64,000 bases of DNA from Lytechinus pictus (taxonomy: Eukaryota; Echinodermata; Echinoidea; Temnopleuroida; Toxopneustidae), in contig NC_087245.1 of assembly GCF_037042905.1 (NCBI RefSeq), positions 24,118,501 to 24,182,500 on the forward strand. The letters are read 5' to 3'. The notes beneath the pieces are model-generated. The model searched no databases and was not told the origin of the DNA. It worked only from the letters and a program-made list of their open reading frames with translations. Positions 33,485 through 45,310 of this stretch are shown here, one piece after another. The position numbers and the translations under genes were made by a program. Position 1 is the stretch's first letter. Each line of letters opens with the position of its first letter.

Positions 33485-35925
33485 GAGGATAAATTTATCC
33501 TAATTTCAAGGCTACACGAGGATAAGTTTATCCTAATTTCAAGGCTAAACGAGGATAAATTTATCCTAATTTCAAGGCTGCACGAGGATAAATTTATCTT
33601 AATTTCAAGGATACACAAGGATAAATTTATCTTAATTTCAAGGCTTCATGAGGATAAATTTATCCTAATTTCAAAGCTACATGAGGATAAATTTATCTTC
33701 GTTTCAAAGCTACACGAGGATAAATTTATCTTAATTTCAAAGCTTCACGAGGATAAATTTATCCTAATTTCAAGGCTACGCGAGGATAAATTTATCTTAA
33801 TTTCAAAGTTACACGAGGATAAATTTATCTTAATTTCAAGGCTACATGAGGATAAATTTATCTTAATTTCAAAGCTACATGAGGATAAATTTATCTTAAC
33901 TTCAAAGCTTCACGAGGATAAATTTATCCTAATTTCAAGGCTACACGAGGATAAATTTATCTTAATTTCAAGGATACACGAGGATAAATTTATCTTAATT
34001 TCAAGGCTTCATGAGGATAAATTCATCCTAATTTCAAGAATACACGAGGATAAATTTATCCTAATTTCAAAGCTACACGAGGATAAATTTATCTTCGTTT
34101 CAAAGCTACATGAGGATAAATTTATCTTAATTTCAAAGCTTCACGAGGATAAATTTATCCTAATTTCAAGGCTACGCGAGGATAAATTTATCTTAACTTC
34201 AAAGCTACACGAGGATAAATTTATCTTAATTTCAAGGCTACATGAGGATAAATTTATCTTCGTTTCAAAGCTACATGAGGATAAATTTATCCTAATTTCA
34301 AGGCTACACGAGGATAAATTCATCTTAATTTCAAGGCTACACGAGGATAAATTTATCTTAATTTCAAGACTACATGAGGATAAATTTATCTGAATTTCAG
34401 TCTACATGAGGATAAATTTATCCTAACTTCAAGGCAACATGAGGATAAATTTATCTTAATTTCAAGGCTACATGAGGATAAATTTATCTTAATTTCAAAG
34501 CTACACGAGGATAAATTTATCCTAATTTCAAGGCTACACGAGGATAAATTTATCCTAATTTCAAGGCTACATGAGGATAAATTTATCCTAATTTCAAGGC
34601 TACACGAGGATAAATTTATCTTAATTTCAAAGTTACACGAGGATAAATTTATCCTAATTTCATGGCTACACGACGATAAATTAATCTTAATTCAAGGCTT
34701 CATGAGGATAAATTTATCCTAATTTCAAGGCTACACGAGGATAAATTTATCTTAATTTCAGTCTACATGAGGATAAATTTATCCAAACTTCAAGGCAACA
34801 TGAGGATAAATTTATCTTAATTTCAAGGCTTCATGAGGATAAATTTATCTTAATTTGAAAGCTACATGAGGATAAATTTATCTTAATTTCAAAGCTACAC
34901 GAGGATAAATTTATCCTAATTTCAAGGCTACACGAGGATAAATTTATCCTAATTTCAAGGCTACATGAGGATAAATTTATCTTAATTTCAAAGCTACACG
35001 AGGATAAATTTATCCTAATTTCAAGGCTACACGAGGATAAATTTATCCTAATTTCAAGGCTACATGAGGATGAATTTATCCTAATTTCAAGGCTACACGA
35101 GGATAAATTTATCTTAATTTCAAAGTTACACGAGGATAAATTTATCCTAATTTCATGGCTACACGAGGATAAATTAATCTTAATTCAAGGCTTCATGAGG
35201 ATAAATTTATCCTAATTTCAAGGCTACACGAGGATAAATTTATCTTAATTTCAGTCTACATGAGGATAAATTTATCCAAACTTCAAGGCAACATGAGGAT
35301 AAATTTATCTTAATTTCAAGGCTACATGATGATAAATTTATCTTAATTTTAAAGCTACATGAGGATAAATTTATCTTAATTTCAAAGCTACACGAGAATA
35401 AATTAATCCTAATTTCAAGGCTACACGAGGATAAATTTATCCTAATTTCAAGGCTACATGAGGATAAAATTTATCCTAATTACAAGGCTACACGAGGATA
35501 AATTTTTCTTAATTTCAAAGTTACACGAGGATAAATTTATCCTAATTTCATGGCTACACGAGGATAAATTAATCTTAATTCAAGGCTTCATGAGGATAAA
35601 TTTATCCTAATTTCAAGGCTACACGAGGATAAATTTATCCTAATTTCAAGGCTACATGAGGATAAATTTATCTTAATTTTAAAGCTACACGAGGATAAAT
35701 TTATCTTAATTTCAAGGCTACACGAGGATAAATTTATCTTAATTTTAAAGCTACACGAGGATAAATTTATCTTTATTTCAAGGCTACATGAGGATAAATT
35801 TATCCTAATTTCAAAGCTACAAGAGGATAAATTTATCTTAATTTCAAGGCTACACAAGGATAAATTTATCTTAATTTCAAGGCTACACAAGGAAAAAATT
35901 ATCTTAATTTCAAAGCCACAGCAAT
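33485..35925. repeat. 33-bp satellite array, ~74 copies
   Basis: The unit reads gaggataaatttatcctaat then ttcaaggctacac. Every unit carries the palindrome gataaatttatc, extended to aggataaatttatcct in the variants with cct rather than ctt. Variable sites (cct/ctt, aagg/aaag, acac/acat, gctac/gcttc) recur in blocks. A marked variant (aaattaatcttaattcaagg) appears near 34678, 35171 and 35566, giving higher-order spacing of about 493 and 395 bp (15 and 12 units). Because 33 is divisible by three, minus-strand frames read as 11-residue repeats; this is coincidental rather than evidence of a protein. Confidence 0.95.
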
Positions 35926-36036
35926 TACACAATTCACCTTAGAATAATTTAACACTTGGTTATTTCATTGGGTGGCAAATGACATTTATGATTAAATTTG
36001 CATTGGACTTGTAGACAAGAGTAAGTTTTTCATTAA

Positions 36037-36620
36037 AGGTCAAGTCCACCCCAGGAAAATGCTGACTTGAATCAATAGAGAAAAATCAAACTAGCATAGT
36101 GCTGAAAATTTCATCAAAATCAGATGTAAAATAAGAAAGCTATGACATTTAAAGTTTCGCTTATTTTTCACAAAACAGTAATATGCACAACTAGGTGAGT
36201 CAGTCGATGATGTCCATCACTCACTATATCTTTAGTTTTTTATTGTTTGAATTATACAATATTTCATTTTTTTATAGATTTGACAATAAGGACCAACTTG
36301 ACTGAACCATGGAGTATTAAACAATGCTGATTCCACATGTTCAGGGAGGAATTTATCGTTGTACCACTTGACAATGAGAAGAAAATTAGAATATTTCATA
36401 TAATAAAATACAAAAGAAATAGTGAGTGGATGACGTCATGGTCTCCTCATTTGCATACCCGCCAGGATGTGCATATAACTATTTCGTGAAATTAAGTTAA
36501 ACTTTAAAAAGTCATAACTTTTTTATTTTACATCCAATTTTGATGAAATTTTCAGCGTTATGCTTGTTGGATTTTTCTCGTTTTATTCAAATCAACTTTT
36601 TGTAGGGATGAACTTGTCCT
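36037..36620. mobile_element. Long-TIR element flanked by TTAA, copy 2 (584 bp)
   Basis: Starts aggtcaagtccacccc and ends gggatgaacttgtcct, with TTAA outside both ends (36033-36036 and 36621-36624). Arms of about 150 bp match the copy at 25565-26143. Interior words such as gatgtccatcactcactat and catttgcatacccgccagga are shared with that copy. Confidence 0.8.
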
Positions 36621-36724
36621 TTAACTTGTGGCCTGTGGTGCATGTTCAAAATTATGTAAACAACATGTATGTAACTATGTACCCGGGTTAACAAATATGT
36701 AAAATAATCTGTGACAGCTCTCCT

Positions 36725-36850
36725 GTCCTGGGCGTTGTGGCTTGCGCCTGTAATCCAAGCTGTGGGGAATCAAGTTACAAATTGATGCAGAGGTTCGAGC
36801 CCTGGTCACGTCTTTCGATTGTGATGTTAAAGGTTGGTCCCAGACGTAAA
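36725..36850 (+). mobile_element. SINE with a 7SL-RNA-like head and tRNA-type B box
   Basis: The text ctgggcgttgtggcttgcgc, then ctgtaatccaagctgtgggg, lines up with the 5' Alu-domain end of 7SL RNA (GGGCGCGGTGGC..GCCTGTA.TCCCAGC). About 60 bases on, gaggttcgagccctgg is a good RNA polymerase III B box. The following part (ggttggtcccagacg) is unrecognised. It could also be a tRNA-derived SINE whose head resembles 7SL by chance. Confidence 0.55.
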
Positions 36851-37495
36851 TAATCATATCTGATTGATACACGTCTGACAAAACTCAAATACACACACAT
36901 CTCCTGTCTTCCAGAGACTTCTCAATGTCCTTCCCAATCCAGTTGTGGTACTTCTGAGTTCTGTAATGACATTTAAGGAGAAAAAAATATTTTAACTCTA
37001 TACAGCAATTAGTTATTGTGTCAAATTTTGAAATGCAAAGGTTTTTCATATTGTAATATGAATGATTTGTACTGATAGTAATCAATTTTATTTACATCAC
37101 ATTCACTGTTAACCTTAAGATGGGCTAGCTTTTGTGGCTACTCCATGGCCAGATGGTTGTATACACGTACCCAACCCTTGCCCCCCCCCCCAAAAAAAAA
37201 AAAAACCTGCAGCTGAACGAGCACAAAATTTCAACAATGGTAATGTGAGATGTATTCTGCAAAGCGATTTTGCTTACTTTTCAAAACTAAGAGAGGCATA
37301 ACATAAGCGATTTTGTGTCTCGCCCACTTATGAAAATAACCAGAAATATCATGATTTGCAAGGGCACGCAACATATATAATTATTATTATAATAATTATT
37401 TATAATCACATATTAAATTTTAGTATTTGTTAAATAATAATTTGTATCTATAAATTGTTCTTCAAAACGGCATTTTGTAACATCACTAATCGCAG

Positions 37496-37580
37496 GTACG
37501 TAACGAAGCAGTTGATGGGCGAGACCTATTGTATTTGCTTTGTTGACAAACGGATGAGGGATCTACGAGAGATCGGTCTG
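37496..37580 (+). other. Isolated exon-like segment of unknown gene
   Basis: An acceptor (aatcgcag) and donor (ctg/gtaaga) bound 85 bases with one open plus-strand phase (key residues TKQLMGETYCICF, VDKRMRDLREIGL). No flanking exon in a matching phase was found nearby, and the reverse strand is also open in one phase. It may be a chance pairing or part of a worn transposon. Confidence 0.2.
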
Positions 37581-38144
37581 GTAAGAAACCTTCCATGTTT
37601 CGCCTTTTCATTAACCAATTTTGGAAACTTTCATACCCATTAGATGATTAGGCGTATGAAGGTGTAAACAAAACAAAATCAAAATCATTTACGTGATTTT
37701 TATCTTAAAAGATGGATTTCCTAGGGAAATCCATCTTTGTTTACAAGTGTCTGTCTTCCGGGGGGCTTCCGGGGGGCTGCCCTTCCTGTCATCAGAGGGT
37801 TAAAGCCTCCTGTAGGTTCCAGGATGCTGTAAGCACTAGGAGCATGATTTTTACTTGCACTTCACCAATTTTATTGTAAATAGAATTCCAACAAAATTGT
37901 CTGCACCATCACCTTCTGTCACAGCACATCCCATCCCAGTTTAGCTTGGAAGAGCTGCTTAAGGGATTATTCCTTCAAGGTTCAAGGTTGTCTCTTTAAA
38001 TGGCAGGTGGTTCAAGGCTCCATGATGAAGAAGTATGTCAAAATATAAAAAAATTATCATCATGGAGTCCTCAAGACTATCGACTAGGACCTACATGTAC
38101 ATTAAACTTAGACATTATCTCACTCACTCAGGCACACATTATCA

Positions 38145-38363
38145 TTAAAATTTACAATATCTCACCTCCATCATCTCTTTGTTTCGCCGGACGGAAACGA
38201 CAGGCCTGTTGTACACTTCCCCAGTCCTCTTCGATTGAGCAAGTTGCCCGTTGACTTGAAGAAACAAAGACAAAGTGTGGACTCCGAGTTCTTGTCCCTT
38301 TCGCTCGAACTGCTTGGCTGGCTCTGCTGGGACGGCCGCGCCCGGGCCGGAGCGAGTGACCAC
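38145..38363 (-). CDS. Candidate CpG-rich first exon of an unidentified minus-strand gene
   Basis: The minus strand opens with an ATG at 38363 and reads MVTRSGPGAAVPAEPAKQFE onward to RRNKEMME before a possible donor (gag/gtgaga) near 38160. CpG density is much higher than in the surroundings, as expected near a promoter. A second minus-strand frame is also open. A possible downstream exon lies at about 36960-36893 (acceptor attacag; KYHNWIGKDIEKSLEDRR), but its phase does not join directly to this exon. I do not recognise the product. Confidence 0.3.
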   Translation of the reverse strand: MVTRSGPGAAVPAEPAKQFERKGQELGVHTLSLFLQVNGQLAQSKRTGEVYNRPVVSVRRNKEMMEVRYCKF

Positions 38364-38849
38364 AGACAGTGAACAAATACGGCACGACCACTACCGGTAC
38401 CAGCTGAAGAAGATGAAACTCTCGTAGTTTTAACTCGTAATTAAAAATGTCAATAATAACGCGTAAGAGAACTTCAGAAGATAGAAACACTTAAACAGTA
38501 AAACGTGATCCAAAACAAAAACAATGTCGAGAAGAGCTATTTTGGCTTAATCAAGGACAAGGTTATCGAGAGCGGTTTGTAATCAACAGATGTCATGTTG
38601 TGAAAAAACTAGTACCGTATGCGTTCGAGGTCCGTGGCAATGCATGTGCAGCGATGTGCAGCATGCGTGACACATCCCCTATTGTTATAGCGAGAGCAGG
38701 GCTATTATTCTATTGGTCTCGATAAACTTTAATCTCCATTCGATTCCCTGACTCTGCTTTTGTTTTGCAAGTACGCTCCTAGCTAGGGTTACAGCTATTC
38801 TACGAACCGAGACCCTAACATAATTATGTCAAATTATTTCACAACACAA

Positions 38850-39046
38850 CACAACATTATATCAATGATGAATCGTTTGTCATATGATTAGAATGAGCAA
38901 AAAGAGATGTTTTGGGGTACATTTTCAGTGTCCAAAAGGGGAGAGTTGTCCAGTTTTGGACACTGAAAATATACCCCAAAACATCTCTTTTTGCTCATTC
39001 TAATCATATGTCTTGACAAACGATTCATCAATGATATAATGTTGTG
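38850..39046. repeat. Near-perfect long hairpin (~90-bp arms, 16-nt loop)
   Basis: The left arm 38850-38937 is mirrored by the right arm 38954-39046, with loop 38938-38953 (ggggagagttgtccag). The arms include catatgattagaatgagcaa, aaagagatgttttgggg and ttcagtgtccaaaa. The only sizeable difference is a 5-base insertion (tcttg) in the right arm near 39011. Transcription through it would give a long, almost fully paired stem. Confidence 0.9.
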
Positions 39047-39210
39047 AAACCTCTGTACTTGTCCTCTCATAAAGAGAACACCTCACCTTGTGATAGGCTC
39101 TATAAAAGTGAGAATATAAGTGAAATAAGTACTAAAGTAATGAGGGAGTTGTACGTGTGTGACATCACAGATCTTGGTCGCATTGCCAATGAGAGGATCT
39201 ACATGGCATT
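39047..39210. other. Sequence between hairpin and repeat fragment
   Basis: No gene seen. The words gatcttggtcgcattgccaatg may be a remnant of the TTAA long-TIR family interior. Confidence 0.3.
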
Positions 39211-39344
39211 AGTGATCTCAATATTCAAATGCTCATAACTTTCTTATTATTCATTCAATCTTCCTCAAACTTTCAACAATATGTTTCTTTGATTTTTCTC
39301 TTTTATATGGATTCAGCTGGGTTCAAGGGTTTCATTCTCCTTTA
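39210..39344. mobile_element. Right-end fragment of the TTAA long-TIR family
   Basis: The text gctcataactttcttatt, then gatttttctcttttatatgg and ttcattctcct followed by TTAA, matches the right termini of the copies at 25.6 and 36.0 kb. The left part is missing or diverged. Confidence 0.55.
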
Positions 39345-41850
39345 ATACATGCATGACGCATCTCATGTTTTGTGGATGATTTGGAATAATCGCTTGTGCT
39401 CGAGTATAAATGCGTCTGTGTATACAGACTATCATGCTATTGTCAATGTGCCCCGAATGTGTGCATGATAGATAGCATATGACCATGAGCATGGAAGATG
39501 AAAAACTGGGCATTATTGACCGTCCTTTAAAAAAAATGGCCGTGGTAAAAAAAGGTTGGTTCAAAAGAGTAAATCCATGGTCTTGTGATGATTAAGGATG
39601 ATATCTATTTCATCTGACATTAACGTTTTATCAATTTTGATTGTTATTAAAACAAACATGTGCCACTATTACTTTAGTCATGCAAATTACATGACATTGT
39701 CTTCCATATTTTTCCTTTATTCCTTACAATCGAATGGATAAAAACCAGGGAGTTGGGAGTGGATGAACTGCTATAAGCTAGCCTATATACTTTAAAATTT
39801 AAATTGTTAACTTGTCCTTCTACATTCAGATCTTTGCATGGGTGTCGATCCCGGGGGAGGGGGTATTATACCCCCCCCCCCCCCGGCCCCCGGCCTTGTA
39901 TATTAAAGCGTAGTACTTGTAGTCTTATAAGGATTGCAACCTCTACTGGCGTGCGTGATGTTGGGCTATAGGATCGACCATGGAAGAAAAGGGGTGAATT
40001 TGATAAATATAGGCCCTATATTTGTTTATGTCAAAACTTGTTACAAAATCAAATTCCGATTAAAACGATGAAAATGTTTGCTCGCTGGCTTCGCCTTCTC
40101 ATTTTTTTCTAAAATAGATTTTGCCTATTATGTTATGTCTGGACCGCGCAAAATGTATGCATCCCCACCCCCCCCCCCCCCATCGAACTAACAAAAAATC
40201 CCTCACAGAGAACAAAAGTTTGGTCTGTCATCCCATTGCCAGAAGCAGTGGGGGGGGGGGTTACTCCCTCCCTAAAAAAAAAGGAATAGGCCGGGCCTAC
40301 CGAAAATGTTTTACTTTGGAAATTGGAAATTGTAACAAAATCAAGGCATTATAATTGTGCACAAAATCCTTCGATTTCATTTAGACAATGCCAGAGCGCC
40401 CCATGGCATGGACCTATCCACGGAGGACTCCCCAGCCTCCCCCCCCCCCCCCGCTTCCGCGGCCCCTGTTGGTAGCTCTTGCATATAGCAGGTCTACTTT
40501 GCGTTATTCAGATGAGACGTGGAGAAATTATATTGCTTGCAAAAAAAACGCTCCTCACAGGTTATTTATCGGCCTAAATCATATTAGAGAAAATTGAAAA
40601 AATATTAGCCAAAATACGGGAAGAGATATAGGCCTACCCTGTGTGGTAGGACACGAATATGTGACGATTCAAATTAACAGTTGCTATCAGCTTACATGTC
40701 ATGCTGTTCAGCATGTTCAGTCAAAATTAACGCCACACATAATTATGGGCTGAGTATTCTTACACGCCCCTTCGCAAAACATTTTTGTTCGTCCTTTCAG
40801 TTCCACAAACTTAACTGAGCGCACATTCTTGTCATCAGACTGTCTTCACCTCAGAAATGAGTATTTCCCCCTAAATAAGGCATTCAATTTTGTGACGCCT
40901 GTTTTGGCACTTAAATCAGTTAATCATCTTTTGGTTGAAAATGCTATAGGCACGGATAGGCCTTGAGGAAGTTCCTTCAAAATGGCCGTGATATTATGAA
41001 GAACTAAAATCAGAGCAGAAAAGATACATCAATACATTGGTTTAGGGGGGCTAAAATTGTGTTTCTCGTGTAACGGGAGACCTCAAAATGCAAAATTTCC
41101 ATTTGAGTATATACTCTAGAAACTAGCGCATGTTATTTTTATTGTTTATTTCAGAAAGAGTGGTCATATTGCAAGTGAGTAATCCATTTAGCATATCAAA
41201 TACTTTTTTGAGAACTTAATGCCGAAAAATACTTTTCAATGTTTCTGATGTAAAAAGTAAATAGTAAATATTTTCAAAGTGTACTTTGAAGTGGACACTT
41301 AATGTTTAAATAGAAACCACAAATAATGCATAAATTAAGTAGAAATTTTAGCAATAACATAAAATAAGATTTAATGAAAGCAATGCATGGTGTGTCACAA
41401 CGTAATATTTGGGGGGTCACCAAATTCATCTACAAAATACAATAATGACCATACTTTTCATTATTTTTTATATTATTGCTAATCATTCTTTCTAAACATA
41501 AAACTATATGTAATGGCTACCAGAAAAAATCTTTAGAAAGGTAATATGCATTCTACACCCAAAAGTCGGTGTTTCCCATGTAAGCCATTTAGGCCGGGGG
41601 ACACCAAACCTTACATGGCATATAGTAACAATATCTTTTGATTGTCATTTTCTCTGAAAATTAATATGGGTTTTTCTGTACCTTTTTCGTATCAATAGAC
41701 AAATCATTTTTTTAGATTGTTCTTTGGGCCTGATAGCGCCATCATAAAATGATGAAAAGTGTCCCTGACTGACACATACACACCCGATCACGAAAAGAAA
41801 ACAAAAATAGGTTAGAAATGAAAATGAAAGTCATGTATTTTATATCAACT
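39345..41850. other. Repeat-rich intergenic sequence, no gene seen
   Basis: At 39841-39895 ggtgtcgatcccggggg, then poly-C, recalls the flank of the element at 31.39 kb. Poly-C/poly-G runs occur near 40169, 40250 and 40440. From about 41040 to 41660 there are unplaced repeat remnants (ggggggtcaccaaa, ccgggggacaccaaa). Open frames are short and compositionally biased. Confidence 0.4.
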
Positions 41851-43126
41851 GCGTAGACAGGATTTAATTTTGGAGGGGTGGTAAGTGCACGCGAAGCGTG
41901 CCAACACTTACAGAGCGCGCGAAGCGCACTCTCGAAGGAAAGGGTGTAGGGAAGTTCTTGATATCTCATTAATTTAATATGAAAAGAAGACATCTCTTGC
42001 ATCTCTAGTATCCTTATCAACTCGCCCCCACTTGCTGTGATTAAAACAAATGTATTTGAAAGAAATTACGAGCTTCCCCAAATTAATGGGAAAAGATTTT
42101 TAAAACCGTTGAATGATATAATACCGCACGAAGCGCGGAAGCTAAAACGTTTTATAAAATTGAGAACAGAAGTGGCATAAAATGCCTACCTTGGTCGCAT
42201 CATATTTGATGATGAAAACTTTAGCCACAGTAGATGTCTTTAGATCACAAATAGTAGAAGACGGGTATGCAATGAGGAAATATTCCTTTCCGCGAATGGT
42301 TTTGAAGCTCTGAATTGAAACTTTAACCTGCTCTAATTTTGATATTTCTTAGATTATAAATGGATAACGATGAAAAAGGAAGCTCAAAATGTGAAAGGGC
42401 CCAGTGATGCAAGCCAGACTATGAGAGGGACTTTTCATTTCCCTTCCACGTGAAATACGGTAACATCTGTGATTTATTTCGGGAGAATTATTAATTATGA
42501 TTCAGAAAGTTCAGTGATATTCAAAATTTCAAATCAATCGCACAAAACAAGACAGGAGATGGGTGTAACAGCGATACAGAATAAAGTTTCATCGTACATA
42601 TAGCACGGCACGAATTTATAATGCCTCGAGCCCCTTTTGAGCAGATACTTTGCCACAAATTACTCACTGAAAAGTTGGAAGATATCATAATAATTATGGG
42701 AATTAACTCTGGGAGTGGCGGGAGTGTTGACCCGCTCCGAACAGAAGAGCCGAAATTTTGTGTCAATGCAATTTAAAAAAGAATCATCATATTTTTTCTT
42801 AAATTTATGTATACTCTATAATTTATGGCAAGAATATACAATTCCCATAGATGGGAAGGGGAAAAACCGTATCATATAGTTTGGATAGAGCTCGAAAGCA
42901 ATTTTTTTAATGAATTATAAGAGAGAAAACTGAACGTCTCATTTAGGTTTTTATTCTTTTGACAAAAAAAATACCAAAAGAGAAAACATTAGGGCTGTAC
43001 CCATCTTCCCTCTCTTCGCTTTTCCTTTTCCTTTCTTCTTCCCTTTTCCTCTCTTATTCTTTTTAGAGCGTTTTTTTGTTGGGGGGGGGGGGCGACCACC
43101 CCCATCGCTTCCCCCTGGCTACGCGC
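41851..43126. mobile_element. GTAGCC-type element, copy A (~1.28 kb)
   Basis: Begins gcgtagacaggatttaattt and ends ccccctggctacgcgc, forming short imperfect TIRs. Near the left end are acgcgaagcgtgccaacact and agagcgcgcgaagcgc. Near the right end are a pyrimidine-rich stretch, then poly-G and cgaccacccccatcgc. The layout equals that of 59141-60540. No transposase frame. Confidence 0.7.
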
Positions 43127-43296
43127 CTGTTTTATTATGGTGCTCCTCGTTTGAGGTAAATCTTAAACGGAATTCCTAAAACCTTCACCAATATTTTTTT
43201 TCGACTGCTTTTTACAACAAACTTTTCTTCAGGGAGAACTTTCCCTTCTTTTAAAAAGGTATACACTTTCCAACACACACCCGCTCCCATCTATTA

Positions 43297-44300
43297 CGGA
43301 CATGCACATACACATGTACCTTCTTAAGGGATTTAACATATATTTGGATGTGAATAAGAATTGTTTAGAACTAGGTGAGATAATCGATAGTGATAGAGTA
43401 TTAGAAGAAGAAATAGAAGAAATAAAAAACAAAGTTGAAGATATTTTCAATCGCCAGTTCTTATTGGATTTACGTAATGATCGAGCAAATGATGTTGAAC
43501 AAAATAAATTGATAACTTAAGTTTTTAAACAGAACATACAAACAGAGAAATATCTATTAACTGTTAAAAATCAGAAAATACGGAAAAACATCTGTCGATT
43601 CAGAATAAGTTCCCATAATTTACCCATTGAAACTGGAAGACATAGACGTCCAGATTAAATACCCTCACATTTAAGAACGTGCAATAATTGTAATTCAGGA
43701 AGGGTTGGGGATGAGTATCACACGATAATAGAATGTTATGTACACACAACTGAAAGGGTGGTGTTTTTTGACAAAATAGCTGAAATGTATATACAGTTTA
43801 AGAACCTTAGCGATGAAGACAAATTTATATTCATAATGAAACTTGATAATGAAAATTAACATAATTGATAATTTTTGTAAGTTCTTCAATGCGATTATAA
43901 ATAATAGGGGTGAGTTTTAACATCAAGTACATTTTATTTTCTTTTTAAATTTCATTCAAAATATCTAAAATCCACCAAAGCCACCATTACCAAAGATATA
44001 TCTCTAACGTTATACATTTATTTATTTCCTGATTTGTATTCGATAATAACTTATGTATATTGCATTATGCTACACCTTCTTTATGTTAAATTTCAATTCG
44101 TCATTTCTCTTTGTATATATATAGATGTATATCTTTATAATAATTGGAAATCTATGTATTGATGTATTGCTGGTTTATACGACATACATGTACAGTTATG
44201 AATGTTTTTGTTTATGTTATCATTGTAGGCCTATATATTTTAAAACAAAATATTCATGCCATATGAATGAAGTTTGTTAATAAATTCAAATTCAAAATTC
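43297..44300 (+). pseudogene. LINE (non-LTR retrotransposon) 3' end, decayed ORF2 C-terminus
   Basis: One plus-strand frame from about 43302 to a TAA at 43857 reads like the C-terminal tail after reverse transcriptase: EEIEEIKNKVEDIF, then RKNICRFRISSHNLPIETGR, then CNNCNSGRVGDEYHTIIEC, a Cys/His motif typical of LINE ORF2 ends. It is broken by in-frame stops at 43518 and just after RHRRPD (about 43656). A 3' UTR follows, ending in aataaattcaaattcaaa, a typical LINE terminal repeat. The copy is 5'-truncated and dead. Confidence 0.72.
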
Positions 44301-44938
44301 ATGTACGGAACCGTACATCATGTATATAGGTCCATGATCATACCATGGAGGTAGACCAGTAACATACAAAGAAAAAAATACGAGACACAATACAAGTTAC
44401 GCACCCTCACACACACCATGGACCTATATGTTCAGCACACACACACACTGGACGACGGCGCCCCTGTCCACCCTATAGATACCCTATGCCCACGGCCACA
44501 CGATAGTACGCGTGCAAGAAGCTTGATTTCGCAATCAATCGCACGTGTGTTTTGTTTGTACACAAATCTGACGTTGGGCATCACTGACACTGCACTGCTT
44601 AATAATTGCATCTCGAAATCTAAACTGTTCACTCGTAAATCTAAGTACTTTTCATTCAGCACACATTTGCAATGTGGACTAAATTTAAACGAAGAAGAAT
44701 ATACGATGGCGACGAAGCGCGACATCTTTTCGAAGCTCTCTATTTTACAGAAGAGGAAAATGCTGCAACAAGTGAAGAGGCCACCAGTTTACGGGCCGGA
44801 GTACGGCTTAGCCTTAGGCGGGGACGACTCCCAGGCCAGCCTAGGAGTCGAGTTTTTGCGATTTGACATCAGCTACGGGTTTGAAGATTGCAACAAGCAA
44901 CGACGTTGTTCGAGCAGATCCCGTTGGCGAAGAGAGAG

Positions 44939-45130
44939 GTAAGGCGCGCCTATTAAAGGCTAAGCCTACTTAAGTTACTTAACCTAGCCTAAGCCTTAGC
45001 TTAGCCTTTAAAGTTTAAGTTTAAATATAGGCTATATTTTTAGTTTATTTAGTACTACTTTACTGGGGATTACATACATGTACTAGACTAAAGTCTAGAC
45101 CTTTTTAGGCTATCCTCGAGTCTGTCTAGT
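44939..45130. other. taggct-rich intron start
   Basis: Directly after the donor of the first DUF7869-type exon the words ttaagc, taggct and cctaagcc repeat in both orientations. Low complexity; no function inferred. Confidence 0.4.
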
Positions 45131-45310
45131 CTAGGCTACATGCATCATTGTACATGTATGAATTGTAGCATAGAGCAATTGCCTTGGTCTCTGTTAAATT
45201 GGTTGTTCCGCCACCAAAGACTGTTTAGTGTTGGCTCGATCCACCTACCAATTACAGAGAAATTAAAAAAAATATTTAGTAACTCCTTGAGACAGACGGC
45301 ACCCAGCTGT

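Noticed and set aside
33485..35925. CRISPR-like repeat array
   Set aside because: There are no unique spacers; the whole unit repeats, and the context is animal nuclear DNA.
34141..35932. Open frames with an 11-residue repeat (INLSSCSLEIK)
   Set aside because: They arise because the satellite unit is 33 bp. There is no splice context, and stops appear wherever unit length slips.
37496..37580. Reverse-transcriptase palm motif in LMGETYCICFVDK
   Set aside because: It recalls the (Y/F)xDD box region, but the double Asp is missing and no flanking reverse-transcriptase motifs are present.
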